A program made the position numbers and the translations under genes. From contig NZ_JASTLB010000001.1 in NCBI RefSeq assembly GCF_030499535.1, forward strand, positions 5,704,001 to 5,768,000: 64,000 nt of DNA, written 5' to 3'. The DNA is from Streptomyces sp. TG1A-8. GTDB taxonomy: Bacteria; Actinomycetota; Actinomycetes; Streptomycetales; Streptomycetaceae. The first letter of the stretch is position 1. Every line of letters begins with the position of its first letter. This document shows, in pieces, positions 20,784 to 31,964 of this stretch. The notes beneath the pieces were generated by a model. That model was not told the origin of the DNA. It did no database searches and saw only the letters and a list, made by a program, of their open reading frames with translations.

Positions 20784-22151
20784 TCACAGTTCGAACGACT
20801 CGTGGTGGATGCGGCGGTCCGGGACCCCGGCCGCCCGCAGCGCCCGGTAGACGTCCTCGGCGAAGCCGCGCGGGCCGCACAGGTAGACGTCGTGGCCGGA
20901 CAGGCCGGGGACGGCCGCGCGCAGCGACTGCGCCGTCAGCGGCGGACGCTCCCCGCCCGGCCCGTTCAGCGCGTACAGCACCCGCGCCCCGCGCCACCGG
21001 GCGATCGCCTCCAGCTCGCCGCCGAGCGCCAGGTCCTGCGCACCGTGCGCCCGGTACAGCAGGGTCACCTCGCCGGGCAGCGTCTCGAACAGCGCCCGCA
21101 GCGGGGTGACGCCGACCCCGGCCGCGATCAGCAGGGACCGGTGACCGGCACCCCGGTCGGCGGTCAGGGAGCCGTACGGGCCCTCCGCCCAGACCCGGGT
21201 GCCCGGCCGCAGCAGCGGCACCGCGGCGCTGTGGTCGCCGAGCGCCTTGACCGTGATCCGCAGCAGGTCCGGGCGCGGCGGCGCGGACAGGGAGTACGGC
21301 GTCGACGTCCGGCCCAGGCCCCCGCCGAGGAACCGCCAGCGGAAGAACTGCCCCGGCCGCACCCCCAGCCGGTCCAGGTGCCGGCCGCGCACGACCACCG
21401 AGTACACGCCCGGCGCCTCCTCGTCCACCGACTGCACGCGCAGCCGGTGCCGCAGGTTGAGCCGGACCGGGGTGAGGATCCGGAACCACAGCACCAGGAC
21501 CGCCACGCCGAGGTACAGCGCGTACCAGACGGCGGCGGCCACGGGCCTGCCGACGAACTCGTCGCCGAGCGCCAGCTGGTGGAAGAACGCCAGGAGGACG
21601 GCCGCGTACGTCAGCAGGTGCACGTAGTACCAGAACTCGTGGCTGGTGCGGCGGCGCGCGGCCCGCACCGACGTGACGCCGACCGCGAGGAGGAGCACGG
21701 TGCCGGCGGTGGCCTCCAGCATGTCCGGGTAGTCCAGGACCACGGTCGCCGTCTCGCGCCACGGCGAGGCGCGGTCCTGGGCGGCGTACCCGGTGAGGAC
21801 GAGCACGACGTGCGCCACGAGCAGGCAGACGGTGTACCGGCCGGCCATCGCGTGCCAGCGCGCCACCCGGTCGGAGCCGATCCGCACCTCCAGCAGCGGC
21901 ACCCGCGCCATGAGGCCGACCAGCACCGCGCAGGCGTACCCGCACAGCAGCCCGGCGATCCGCCCGGCCCCGGTCAGCCAGCCGGCAGCGCCGGTCACGG
22001 TCGCGGTGTCCGCCCACCAGAGCGCCACCACGGCCGCCGCCCCCGCCCACAGCACGGCCAGTACGGGCCCCGCGGGGGAACGCCGTGCGGGGGAGCGCCG
22101 GGCGGTCGCGTGCCCGGGCGGGGCGGCCCGCCGCGCATCCACGGTGGTCAT
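20784..22151 (-). CDS. Ferric-reductase-like transmembrane FAD/NAD(P) oxidoreductase (copy A)
   Basis: First gene of the five-gene operon, 455 residues, with the same layout as copy B: about six membrane helices with conserved histidines (RWHAMAGRYT, LLVAHVVL, YYVHLLTYAAVLLAFFHQ), FAD motif TPYSLSAPPR, nucleotide site AAGVGVTPLRALFETLP, and ending CGPRGFAEDVYRAL ... HHESFEL. The ATG at 22151 is preferred over an upstream ATG because the conserved part begins after it and GGACGGGACCTG precedes it. It is transcribed away from the two-component system, sharing the repeat-bearing intergenic region. Electron acceptor is unproven: iron, quinone or a periplasmic enzyme are all possible. Confidence 0.9.
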   Translation of the reverse strand: MTTVDARRAAPPGHATARRSPARRSPAGPVLAVLWAGAAAVVALWWADTATVTGAAGWLTGAGRIAGLLCGYACAVLVGLMARVPLLEVRIGSDRVARWHAMAGRYTVCLLVAHVVLVLTGYAAQDRASPWRETATVVLDYPDMLEATAGTVLLLAVGVTSVRAARRRTSHEFWYYVHLLTYAAVLLAFFHQLALGDEFVGRPVAAAVWYALYLGVAVLVLWFRILTPVRLNLRHRLRVQSVDEEAPGVYSVVVRGRHLDRLGVRPGQFFRWRFLGGGLGRTSTPYSLSAPPRPDLLRITVKALGDHSAAVPLLRPGTRVWAEGPYGSLTADRGAGHRSLLIAAGVGVTPLRALFETLPGEVTLLYRAHGAQDLALGGELEAIARWRGARVLYALNGPGGERPPLTAQSLRAAVPGLSGHDVYLCGPRGFAEDVYRALRAAGVPDRRIHHESFEL

Positions 22152-22222
22152 CAGGTCCCGTCCTTCCGTCCGCCCCGGCCCGCGGTCGTCGTCCGCCGGT
22201 GCGGCCACTGTGCGCGCCGAAG

Positions 22223-22278
22223 CTCTGAGGCACCTTTGAGCGGCGGCCGTGCGCAGCGGACTCAGAGGAAACTCAGAG
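22223..22278. promoter_or_regulatory. Symmetric array of CTCARAG repeats, likely response-regulator sites
   Basis: On the plus strand CTCAGAG occurs at 22261 and 22272; on the minus strand CTCAAAG and CTCAGAG occur in the mirror position (22240-22234 and 22229-22223). Each pair has an 11-base period, the spacing typical of tandem sites of OmpR/PhoB-family dimers. The arrays face the two divergent operons. Confidence 0.6.
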
Positions 22279-22327
22279 CGACCCGGGCGGCCGGCCGGCG
22301 GGCCCGGGGTCGATGCTGGTAGGCGCG

Positions 22328-23068
22328 ATGAACACGACCCGCTCCGGCCGCCCCGCCCTCACCCGCCCCGACGGCACACCGCTGCGCGTCCTCGTCGTCG
22401 ACGACGACCCCGACCTCGCCGAGGTGCTCACCGGCGCCCTGCGCTACGAGGGCTGGCAGGTGCGCGCGGCCGGCGACGGGTCCCGCGCGGTCGCCGCCGC
22501 GCGGGAGCTGCTGCCCGACGCCGTCGTCCTGGACGTGATGCTCCCCGACACCGACGGCTTCACCGTGCTGCGCCGCCTGCACGAGGTGAAGCCCGACGTG
22601 TGCGTGCTCCTCCTCACCGCCCGCGACGCCGTCGAGGACCGCATCGCCGGCATCACCGCGGGCGGTGACGACTACGTCACCAAACCCTTCAGCCTGGAGG
22701 AGGTCGTCGCCCGGCTGCGCGGACTGCTGCGCCGCGCCGGCATGGCCCGCCAGCAGGACGGGGGACCGCGGCTGACCGTGGGCGACCTGGCCATGGACGA
22801 GGAGGCCCGCGAGGTGACCCGGGCCGGCGAGCTGATCGAGCTCTCGCCCACCGAGTTCGAGCTGCTCCGCTTCCTCATGCGCAATCCGCGCCGCGTCCTC
22901 AGCAAGGCCCAGATCCTCGACCGGGTCTGGTCCTACGACTTCGGCGGCCGGGCCCACGTCGTCGAGCTGTACATCTCCTACCTGCGCAAGAAGGTGGACG
23001 CGGGCCGCGAGCCCATGATCCACACGGTGCGGGGGGCGGGCTACGTGCTGAAGCCGGTGACGCGATGA
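22328..23068 (+). CDS. OmpR-family response regulator
   Basis: A 246-residue response regulator. The receiver domain spans about residues 20-135 with the acidic pair DDDPD, phospho-acceptor Asp69 in VVLDVMLPDTDG, Thr in LLLTARD and Lys in YVTKPFS. The C-terminal winged helix (about 150-243) ends with IHTVRGAGYVLKP, the OmpR/PhoB signature. ATG at 22328 is chosen as the start; an ATG at 22313 adds five residues. It is cotranscribed with its kinase through an ATGA overlap. Divergence from the ferric-reductase/ApbE operon and the repeat array suggest it controls that operon. Confidence 0.94.
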   Translation: MNTTRSGRPALTRPDGTPLRVLVVDDDPDLAEVLTGALRYEGWQVRAAGDGSRAVAAARELLPDAVVLDVMLPDTDGFTVLRRLHEVKPDVCVLLLTARDAVEDRIAGITAGGDDYVTKPFSLEEVVARLRGLLRRAGMARQQDGGPRLTVGDLAMDEEAREVTRAGELIELSPTEFELLRFLMRNPRRVLSKAQILDRVWSYDFGGRAHVVELYISYLRKKVDAGREPMIHTVRGAGYVLKPVTR

Positions 23069-24552
23069 GGTTCCTGCGGCGGCTGCCCCGCCCGCGCACC
23101 CTGCGGGCCCGCCTCACCGTGGGCCTGGTGGTGCTCCTCGCGGTGAGCTGCGCGGCCGTGGGAGTCGCCGCGGTCGTGGAGCTGAACGGCTTCCTCACCC
23201 GGCGCCTGGACGAACAGCTCGCCCAGGCCGGCACCCGGTTCCCGCAGAGCCTGGAGCACGACGGCGCGCTGCCGGACGGCCACGACGGGGGACACGGCGA
23301 CGGCTACGGCGACGAGTACGGCGACACCCGCCGGACGGCCACCGGCACCTTCGGCGCCCGCCTGCTGAACGGCACGGTCACCAGCAAGGGCCTCATCCGC
23401 TCCGGCGACCCCGCCGCCGACCTGGACGTCCACCTGAGCGCCGGGGACGAGCGGCGGCTGGCCGGGGTGCCGGCCGACGGCCGGGCCCACTCCGTGGAAC
23501 TCTCCGCCCTGGACGGCTACCGCGTCGTCGCCTCGCCCGGCCGGGACGGGGACGTCCTGGTCGTCGGCCTTCCGCTGGAGCCCGTCGAGGCCGCGGTCCA
23601 CCGTCTGGAACTGGTGGCCGGGATCGTCTTCGGCCTGGCCCTGGTGGTGACCGGTGTCGCCGGGGTGTTCTGGGTGCGCTGGTCGCTGCAACCGCTCAGC
23701 CGGGTCGCGGCCACCGCCACCCGGGTGAGCGAGCTCCCCCTGGCCAGCGGCGAGGTGGTCCTGCCGCCCCGCGTCCCGGCCGCCGATCCGCGCGGCGAGG
23801 TCGGCCGGATGGCGACGGCCTTCAACCGGATGCTGGGCCACGTCGAGAACGCCCTGACCAAACGCCACGCCAGTGAGGAGCGGCTGCGGCGCTTCGCCGC
23901 CGACGCCAGCCACGAGCTGCGCACCCCGGTCGCCTCGGTCCGCGGCCACGCCGAGCTGGCCCTGCTGCACCCGGGTCCGGTGCCGCCCGAGGTCGCCCGG
24001 GCCCTGGAGCGCATCACGGCCGAGTCCGCGCGCATGGGCGAGATGGTGGACGACCTGCTCCTGCTGGCCCGCCTCGACGCGGGACGCCCGCTGGAGCGCC
24101 GTCCGGTCGACCTCACCCGGCTGGTCCTGGACGCGGTGGCCGACGCCCGCGCCGCGGGCCCCGGCCACCGCTGGACCCTCGACCTGCCGGAGGAGCCGGT
24201 CACGGTGACGGGCGACGCCCACCGGCTGCACCAGGTGGTGGCCAACCTGCTGGCCAACGCGCGTCTGCACACGCCCGTGGGCACGTGGGTGACGGTGACC
24301 CTCGCAACCGGCGGGGACGCGGCCTCCCTCTCCGTCCACGACAACGGCCCCGGCGTTCCCGAGGAGGTCCGGCCCCACGTCTTCGAACGCTTCACCCGGG
24401 CGGAGCACCGCCGCCGCCCGGACGCCTCCGGCGGCGGCGCGGGCCTCGGCCTGTCGATCGTGGCGGCGGTGGTGGAGGCGCACGGCGGGGGCGTGGTGCT
24501 GGACGGCGGGCCGGGGGCCACCGCGTTCACCGTGCGGCTCCCCTCCGGCTGA
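23065..24552 (+). CDS. Sensor histidine kinase with Asp/His/Gly-rich external segment
   Basis: Partner of the regulator above, 495 residues. Two membrane helices (about 16-36 and 190-212) bracket an external domain of about 150 residues. HAMP follows (about 213-270), then HisKA with His283 in DASHELRTPVASVRGHAEL, and the ATPase domain with NLLANARLHTP, DNGPGVPEE and GGAGLGLSIV. The external domain contains HDGGHGDGYGDEYGD (within about residues 65-92), rich in possible metal ligands, which could sense iron or another cation; this is inference. The gene starts in the stop of the regulator. Confidence 0.93.
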   Translation: MRFLRRLPRPRTLRARLTVGLVVLLAVSCAAVGVAAVVELNGFLTRRLDEQLAQAGTRFPQSLEHDGALPDGHDGGHGDGYGDEYGDTRRTATGTFGARLLNGTVTSKGLIRSGDPAADLDVHLSAGDERRLAGVPADGRAHSVELSALDGYRVVASPGRDGDVLVVGLPLEPVEAAVHRLELVAGIVFGLALVVTGVAGVFWVRWSLQPLSRVAATATRVSELPLASGEVVLPPRVPAADPRGEVGRMATAFNRMLGHVENALTKRHASEERLRRFAADASHELRTPVASVRGHAELALLHPGPVPPEVARALERITAESARMGEMVDDLLLLARLDAGRPLERRPVDLTRLVLDAVADARAAGPGHRWTLDLPEEPVTVTGDAHRLHQVVANLLANARLHTPVGTWVTVTLATGGDAASLSVHDNGPGVPEEVRPHVFERFTRAEHRRRPDASGGGAGLGLSIVAAVVEAHGGGVVLDGGPGATAFTVRLPSG

Positions 24553-24587
24553 CCCCGCGCGGGGGAGACGGGCACCGGGCCCGCACC

Positions 24588-24620
24588 CGGTGGGGCGGGC
24601 GGCACCATCCCGCCCCACCG
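24588..24620 (+). terminator. Bidirectional terminator after the two-component genes
   Basis: A 12-bp stem (CGGTGGGGCGGG and complement) with a 9-base loop lies 36 bases past the kinase stop and about 90 bases from the convergent flavin-binding protein gene. Confidence 0.65.
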
Positions 24621-24712
24621 CGATCCGCGGTGCTCCTCCGGGGACCGGCCCGCCGCAGGACCCGCCGCCCGCCTCGGCCGCACGGTTCAGGCGCACGCCC
24701 CGGCCGCACGGC

Positions 24713-25300
24713 TCAGACGGCGGACGGGGGCAGCGGCAGGGGCAGCCCGGGCAACCCGTCCAGGCTGGTCGCGACGTGCTCCTTCTTCTCGAAGTACGCG
24801 TTCAGCGAGGCGTCGTCCTCCCGGGCGAACCGCCTGCCGTGCAGGTCGCGGTCCTCCTCGTAGCTCATGCGGGGGACGGCGTACCCGCAGGTGTCCCGCA
24901 CCAGGGCGGCGTGGACGAGGATGATCGCGCGCAGCCCGTGCGGGGTGGGGTCGATGTCCGGGAAGCGGGCGAGCAGCTCGGGGAAGCGGGGGTCGTCGCG
25001 GAAGACCGGTTCGCCCCGGCCGTGCACCCGGACGATGGTGGGCGGTCCCTGGAAGGCGCACCACATCAGGGTGATCCGCCCGTTCTCCCGCAGGTGGGCG
25101 ACGGTCTCCGCGTGGGACCCGGCGAAGTCCAGGTAGGCCACCGTCAGCCCGTCGAGCACGACGAGGGAGCCCTTGAGGCCCTTGGGGGAGAGGTTGACCG
25201 TGCCGTCGCCCGACAGCGGGGCGGTCGCGGTGAAGAAGAGGGGCTGTTCCTCGATGAACGTCCGGAGCCTGCCGTCTATGCGCTCGTAGGTCTTTCCCAT
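24713..25300 (-). CDS. Pyridoxamine 5'-phosphate oxidase family protein
   Basis: A 195-residue split-beta-barrel flavin-binding protein. The N-terminal part, [20 protein letters not shown], and [24 protein letters not shown] are typical of the putative flavin/F420-binding PNPOx-like group rather than PdxH itself. The substrate is unknown; such proteins bind FMN, F420 or haem. The C-terminal region ([29 protein letters not shown]) is conserved in this subgroup. It is convergent with the two-component genes and divergent from argG. Proximity to the flavin operon may be chance. Confidence 0.85.
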   Translation of the reverse strand: MGKTYERIDGRLRTFIEEQPLFFTATAPLSGDGTVNLSPKGLKGSLVVLDGLTVAYLDFAGSHAETVAHLRENGRITLMWCAFQGPPTIVRVHGRGEPVFRDDPRFPELLARFPDIDPTPHGLRAIILVHAALVRDTCGYAVPRMSYEEDRDLHGRRFAREDDASLNAYFEKKEHVATSLDGLPGLPLPLPPSAV

Positions 25301-25395
25301 GTCCGCCGATTATCGCCGACGGCACTCCGCCCGGCCGGGCGTTTTCCGGCCCCGCCGCCCCGGCCGGTGCTCCGGTGCGCCCACCGGAGAGCCGA

Positions 25396-25434
25396 TTGAC
25401 GAATCATGCAGAGTTCTGCATACTCATGCATACC
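25396..25434 (+). promoter_or_regulatory. argG promoter overlapped by ARG boxes
   Basis: TTGACG (25396-25401), 17-base spacer and CATACT (25419-25424) resemble an HrdB promoter. CATGCAGAGTTCTGCAT and ACTCATGCATACC, dense in TGCAT half-sites, cover the spacer and -10, as at argC. ArgR repression is therefore expected. Confidence 0.75.
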
Positions 25435-25460
25435 GGCGGATGCACTGTGAGGAGAAACCC

Positions 25461-28188
<2,728 letters not shown>

Positions 28189-28193
28189 CCGCC

Positions 28194-28251
28194 GGGCATC
28201 GCGGGTTAGGTTGGTCGGTGAACAGCCGACCGAACGGAGCCCGCGATGCCC
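28194..28251 (+). promoter_or_regulatory. Inverted repeat enclosing a promoter and covering the next start codon
   Basis: GGGCATCGCGGG (28194-28205) pairs perfectly with 28240-28251, which contains the ATG (28246) of the aldo/keto reductase. Inside lie TAGGTT (28207-28212), a possible -10, and a smaller stem GGTCGG/CCGACC (28213-28231). Read-through RNA from argH would fold and hide the start; RNA starting inside would not. Confidence 0.55.
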
Positions 28252-29217
28252 TTCGCACGTCTCTCCTCAGCCACGACGCCCACCTGCCACCTCGGCCTGG
28301 GCCTCGCCGCCGTCGGCCGGCCCGGCTACATCAACCTGGGCCGTGACGCCGACCTCCCGCCGGTCCGCAGCGTGGACGCCCTGCGCGAGCGCACCCACGA
28401 CCTCCTCGACGCCGCCTACGCCCAGGGCGTGCGCTACTTCGACGCGGCCCGCTCCTACGGCCGCGCGGAGGAGTTCCTCGCCGCCTGGCTCGACGCCCGC
28501 CCGGACCTCGACGACGTGGTGGTCGGCAGCAAGTGGGGCTACACCTACACCGCCGGCTGGTCCGCCGACGCCGAGCAGCACGAGGTGAAGGACCACAGCC
28601 CGGCGGCGTACGAGCGGCAGCGCGCCGAGACCGGCCGGCTGCTCGGCGACCGGCTCGACCTGTACCAGATCCACTCGGTGACCCCGGACAGCCCGGCCCT
28701 GACCGACAAGGAACTCCACGCCCGGCTCGCCGAAGCCGCCGCGGGCGGCCTGACCGTCGGCTTCTCCACCAGCGGCCCCGCCCAGGCCGACGCGATCCGC
28801 GCGGCGCTGGAGGTGACGGTCGACGGCGAGCCCCTCTTCCGCACCGTCCAGTCGACGTACAACGCCCTGGAGACCTCGGCGGGGCCCGCGCTCGCCGAGG
28901 CGCACGACGCCGGACTGACCGTGATCGTCAAGGAGGGCCTGGCCAACGGCCGGCTCGCCGCACCGCACGCCCCGGAGGCGCTGAAGGCCGTGGCCGAGGA
29001 GACCTCCCTCGGCTGCGATGCCGTGGCCCTCGCCTTCGTCCTGCGGCAGCCGTGGGCGGGCGTCGTCCTGTCCGGCGCGGCGACCGTCGCCCAGCTCGCC
29101 TCCAACCTCCACGCACCCGCCGTCGACCTCGACGCCGGCCGACTGGCCCGCATCGCCACCCTCGTGGAGGACCCGCGCGCCTACTGGGAGCGGCGCGGAC
29201 GGCTGCCCTGGCACTGA
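28246..29217 (+). CDS. Aldo/keto reductase
   Basis: An NADPH-dependent oxidoreductase of carbonyl compounds with a TIM-barrel fold, 323 residues. The catalytic tetrad is visible: Asp and Tyr in YFDAARSYGRAEEFLA (about 65-80), Lys in VVGSKWGY, and His in LYQIHSVTPDS. The C-terminal cofactor region contains LSGAATVAQLASNLHAP in place of the common GxxxxxQl motif. The substrate is unknown. AACGGAG lies 6 bases before ATG, but the ATG also lies in the right arm of a 12-bp inverted repeat that starts just after argH. Confidence 0.92.
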   Translation: MPFARLSSATTPTCHLGLGLAAVGRPGYINLGRDADLPPVRSVDALRERTHDLLDAAYAQGVRYFDAARSYGRAEEFLAAWLDARPDLDDVVVGSKWGYTYTAGWSADAEQHEVKDHSPAAYERQRAETGRLLGDRLDLYQIHSVTPDSPALTDKELHARLAEAAAGGLTVGFSTSGPAQADAIRAALEVTVDGEPLFRTVQSTYNALETSAGPALAEAHDAGLTVIVKEGLANGRLAAPHAPEALKAVAEETSLGCDAVALAFVLRQPWAGVVLSGAATVAQLASNLHAPAVDLDAGRLARIATLVEDPRAYWERRGRLPWH

Positions 29218-29289
29218 CCGGCCCCGCCGGCCGACCGCCGCGAGTCACGCACGCCCGCGAGGAGACGAGCCTGTCCCCGCGGGGCCGGT

Positions 29290-30804
29290 CTACGACTTGC
29301 CGTTCCCCGGTTTCTTCGAACTCCGCCCGGCGTCCCCGGCCTTGCCGTGCGGTGCGCCGTCGTTCTCCGGCTTCTGCGTCTCCGCCCCTGCGGTTCCCTC
29401 CGGCTCCGCCGTTCCCTCCTCCGGCTCCGCCGTCCCCTCCTCCGGCTCCGCCGGGGGCGTGAACCGGTCCCCCGGCGTCGCACCGGGCCCGGACCGTGCA
29501 GGGGAAGTCGCGGTGCCGTGCCCGGCCGCCCCGGTGACCGGTTCCCCGCGAGCGGGGGTGGAGGCCGAGCCGGCGGTGGGACGGCCGCGGTGCGGGGCGG
29601 CGGCGTCGTGGAGCGGTGCGGTGGAGACGCCGCGGGCGGAGGACGACGCGGCCGCGGAGACGGGACCGGTCCCCGCCGGCGAGGTGCGTGGCGTCCCGGC
29701 CTCCTGCGAGGGGCGGCTGACGGCCTGTGCCGTCCCCCCGTCGCCCCCGTGGTGCGGCGGGGCGTCGGAAACGGCGAGGACGGCGGACATGGCGGCGGCG
29801 AGCGCGGCGGTCCCACCGATGACCAGGGCGCGGGCGCGGGCGGGCGCGGTCCTCGGCGCGGTCCGCTCCGCGGCGGGCGACGGGTGCCGGTGCGTGGCGT
29901 CGGCGTCCCGCGCCGAAGTTCCGGGCGGAACGACGCTCGTGACGGGGGCCGCGGGCACGACCGGCACGGAACGGACCGTGCCGGCCAGGGCGGTCAGCGC
30001 CCGGGCGCACTCCTGTGCCGGGGGGCGGGCCTCCTCGTCGAGGGCGGTCATGTCCCGCAGCAGGGCCGCGAACTCCTCCGGCAGGAAGGCCGGCAGCACG
30101 GGCGGCCGGTGCAGCCGCGCGATCGCCGCTTCGAGGGGCCCGCCGTCGTATTCGAGCCGGCCCGTGAGGCATTCGAGGAGCACGAGGCCGAGGGCGTAGA
30201 CGTCGGCGGGCAGGCCGACGGGCCGGCCGAGCACCTGCTCGGGGGAGAGGTAGGCCGCCGTGCCGATGAGGGCGCCGGTGGCGGTGCGGGTGGTGGCGTC
30301 GAGCAGCCGGGAGATGCCGAAGTCGGTCAGGTGGGGCCGGCCGGAGGCGTCCAGGAGGATGTTGGACGGCTTGACGTCGCGGTGGACGACCCCCGCCTCG
30401 TGCGCGTGGGCCAGGGCCCGGGCGAGAGCGGCGCCCAGTGCGGCGGTCTCCTCGGCGGTCAGCGGCCCCTGGGCGATGCGGCCCCTGAGCGTGGGGCCTT
30501 CGATCAGCTGCATCACCAGGTACGCGCGGCCGTTGTGCCGCCCCGCGTCGAAGGCGGTCACCAGCCCGGGGTGCTGCAGGCGGGCCAGGATCACCGTCTC
30601 GCTCTGGAAGCGTTCCTCCAGGTCGGCGTCGGTGCCGCTGCGGAAGACCTTCACCGCCACGGAGCGCCGCAGGCGAAGGTCGAAACCGTGGTGGACGTCG
30701 GCGGCACCGCCCGAGCCGATGAGTGTGTCCAGTCGGTACCGCCCCGCCAGTATTTCGGCGGTGCACCGGGATTTCAGTGCCAGAGCCGACTCGTGGAGCC
30801 TCAT
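29290..30804 (-). CDS. Membrane Ser/Thr protein kinase with Glu/Pro-rich tail
   Basis: A Hanks-type kinase of 504 residues. The kinase domain (about 22-275) has the Gly loop IGSGGAADVHHG, Lys in VAVKVF, catalytic loop VVHRDVKPSNILL, DFGIS, and APE replaced by the usual bacterial SPEQ. A single membrane helix follows at about 325-348. The external part (about 350-504) is disordered, rich in Ala, Pro, Glu and Thr, with EPEEGTA repeats, and has no PASTA or other known sensor domain. Targets are unknown. It is convergent with the aldo/keto reductase and upstream of plsC-like DNA on the same strand. Confidence 0.92.
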   Translation of the reverse strand: MRLHESALALKSRCTAEILAGRYRLDTLIGSGGAADVHHGFDLRLRRSVAVKVFRSGTDADLEERFQSETVILARLQHPGLVTAFDAGRHNGRAYLVMQLIEGPTLRGRIAQGPLTAEETAALGAALARALAHAHEAGVVHRDVKPSNILLDASGRPHLTDFGISRLLDATTRTATGALIGTAAYLSPEQVLGRPVGLPADVYALGLVLLECLTGRLEYDGGPLEAAIARLHRPPVLPAFLPEEFAALLRDMTALDEEARPPAQECARALTALAGTVRSVPVVPAAPVTSVVPPGTSARDADATHRHPSPAAERTAPRTAPARARALVIGGTAALAAAMSAVLAVSDAPPHHGGDGGTAQAVSRPSQEAGTPRTSPAGTGPVSAAASSSARGVSTAPLHDAAAPHRGRPTAGSASTPARGEPVTGAAGHGTATSPARSGPGATPGDRFTPPAEPEEGTAEPEEGTAEPEGTAGAETQKPENDGAPHGKAGDAGRSSKKPGNGKS

Positions 30805-30915
30805 CCCATCTCCCGCTGCGTCGAGGGCCGGTTCGTGAACGCGCCCGTTGCCGGCGCCGGAACCGCGTACCCCCGATGGGGAGGACTATCCGGAAAACGG
30901 TGTCACGGGCAGGCC

Positions 30916-31587
30916 TCAGGCCGCCTTCGCCTTGGTGGCGTACATGTCCACGTACTCCTGGCCCGACAGCCGCATGACCTCGGCCATCACGGAGTCGGTC
31001 ACCGCCCGCAGCACGTAGCGGTCCCGGTCCATCCCCTCGTACCGCGAGAACTCCATGGGCTCGCCGAAGCGGACGGTGACGCGGCCGGGCCGCGGGATGC
31101 CCCGGCCACCCGGCTGCAGCTTGTCCGTGCCGATCATCGCGAAGGGAACCACCGGCGCGCCGGTCATCAGCGTCAGCCGCGCGATACCGGTGCGCCCCCG
31201 GTACAGCCGCCCGTCGGGCGACCGCGTCCCCTCGGGGTAGATCCCGAAGACCCTCCCCTCCTCCAGGATCCGCCGCCCGGTCATCAGCGCGGCGACGCCA
31301 CCGCTCGCCCCGTCCCGGTCCACCGGGACCATGCCGACGCCGGTGAAGAACCACGCCATCAACCGGCCCTTGAAACCCTTGCCCGTGACGTACTCGTCCT
31401 TGCCGATGAAGAACACCTGCCGCCTGGTCACCACCGGAAGCACGATGGAGTCGATGAACGTGAGGTGGTTGCCGGCCAGGATGACCGGCCCGTCGCCGGG
31501 GATGTTCTCCGCGCCCTCCACCCGTGGGCGGAACATCAGACGCATGATCGGTCCGAGCACTGCCTTGATGAGCGCGAAGCGGGACAA
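30916..31587 (-). CDS. 1-acylglycerol-3-phosphate acyltransferase-like protein (PlsC family)
   Basis: Adds a second acyl chain to lysophosphatidic acid or a related lipid at the membrane. The 223 residues contain the acyltransferase motifs NHLTFID (HX4D, about 41-47), GKDEYVTGKG, FGIYPEGTRSPDGRLYRG (motif III), and VVPFAMIGT. No strong membrane helix is seen beyond the N-terminal hydrophobic stretch. The start appears to be TTG at 31587, with GGAGGAC at 5-base spacing; no ATG or GTG gives the full motif set. The next gene downstream on the strand is the Ser/Thr kinase, after about 110 bases. Confidence 0.92.
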   Translation of the reverse strand: MSRFALIKAVLGPIMRLMFRPRVEGAENIPGDGPVILAGNHLTFIDSIVLPVVTRRQVFFIGKDEYVTGKGFKGRLMAWFFTGVGMVPVDRDGASGGVAALMTGRRILEEGRVFGIYPEGTRSPDGRLYRGRTGIARLTLMTGAPVVPFAMIGTDKLQPGGRGIPRPGRVTVRFGEPMEFSRYEGMDRDRYVLRAVTDSVMAEVMRLSGQEYVDMYATKAKAA

Positions 31588-31964
31588 CGGGTCCTCCGAT
31601 GCCGAGGGGAGCGATATGAGTCTGTGCAGGTGAGGACATTACTCGCGGCTACGGGGCAAGCGCACGTCGGGTACGCCCGGTCCCCCCGTGTCCCGCGCGC
31701 TGGTGACGCGGGCTCACCTGCGGCGGCGCCCGGAGCCCGCCCGTGACGCGGCGGCGGCGATGTGACGGACGTCGCGCGCAGCCCCCGCCCGTTCGGCTGC
31801 CCACCGCACGCGCGCCGACGCACCCGTCCGGTGACGCGTCCTCACCTCCCGCCGCGCGCCGGACGGACGACGGCACCCCTGCGTTCGCCCCGCGGTCTCC
31901 CGCACGTCATGTGCACGCCCCTACGATCGGCGCGCACTCAAGGGCGGACGGCAGAAAGGCGCTC
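31588..31964. other. Divergent intergenic region of 377 bases
   Basis: Lies between the plsC-like gene and the phosphodiesterase gene, so it should contain promoters in both directions. CTACGAT at 31921-31927 could be a -10 for the phosphodiesterase. No ORF with coding character or known RNA motif was recognised. Confidence 0.5.
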
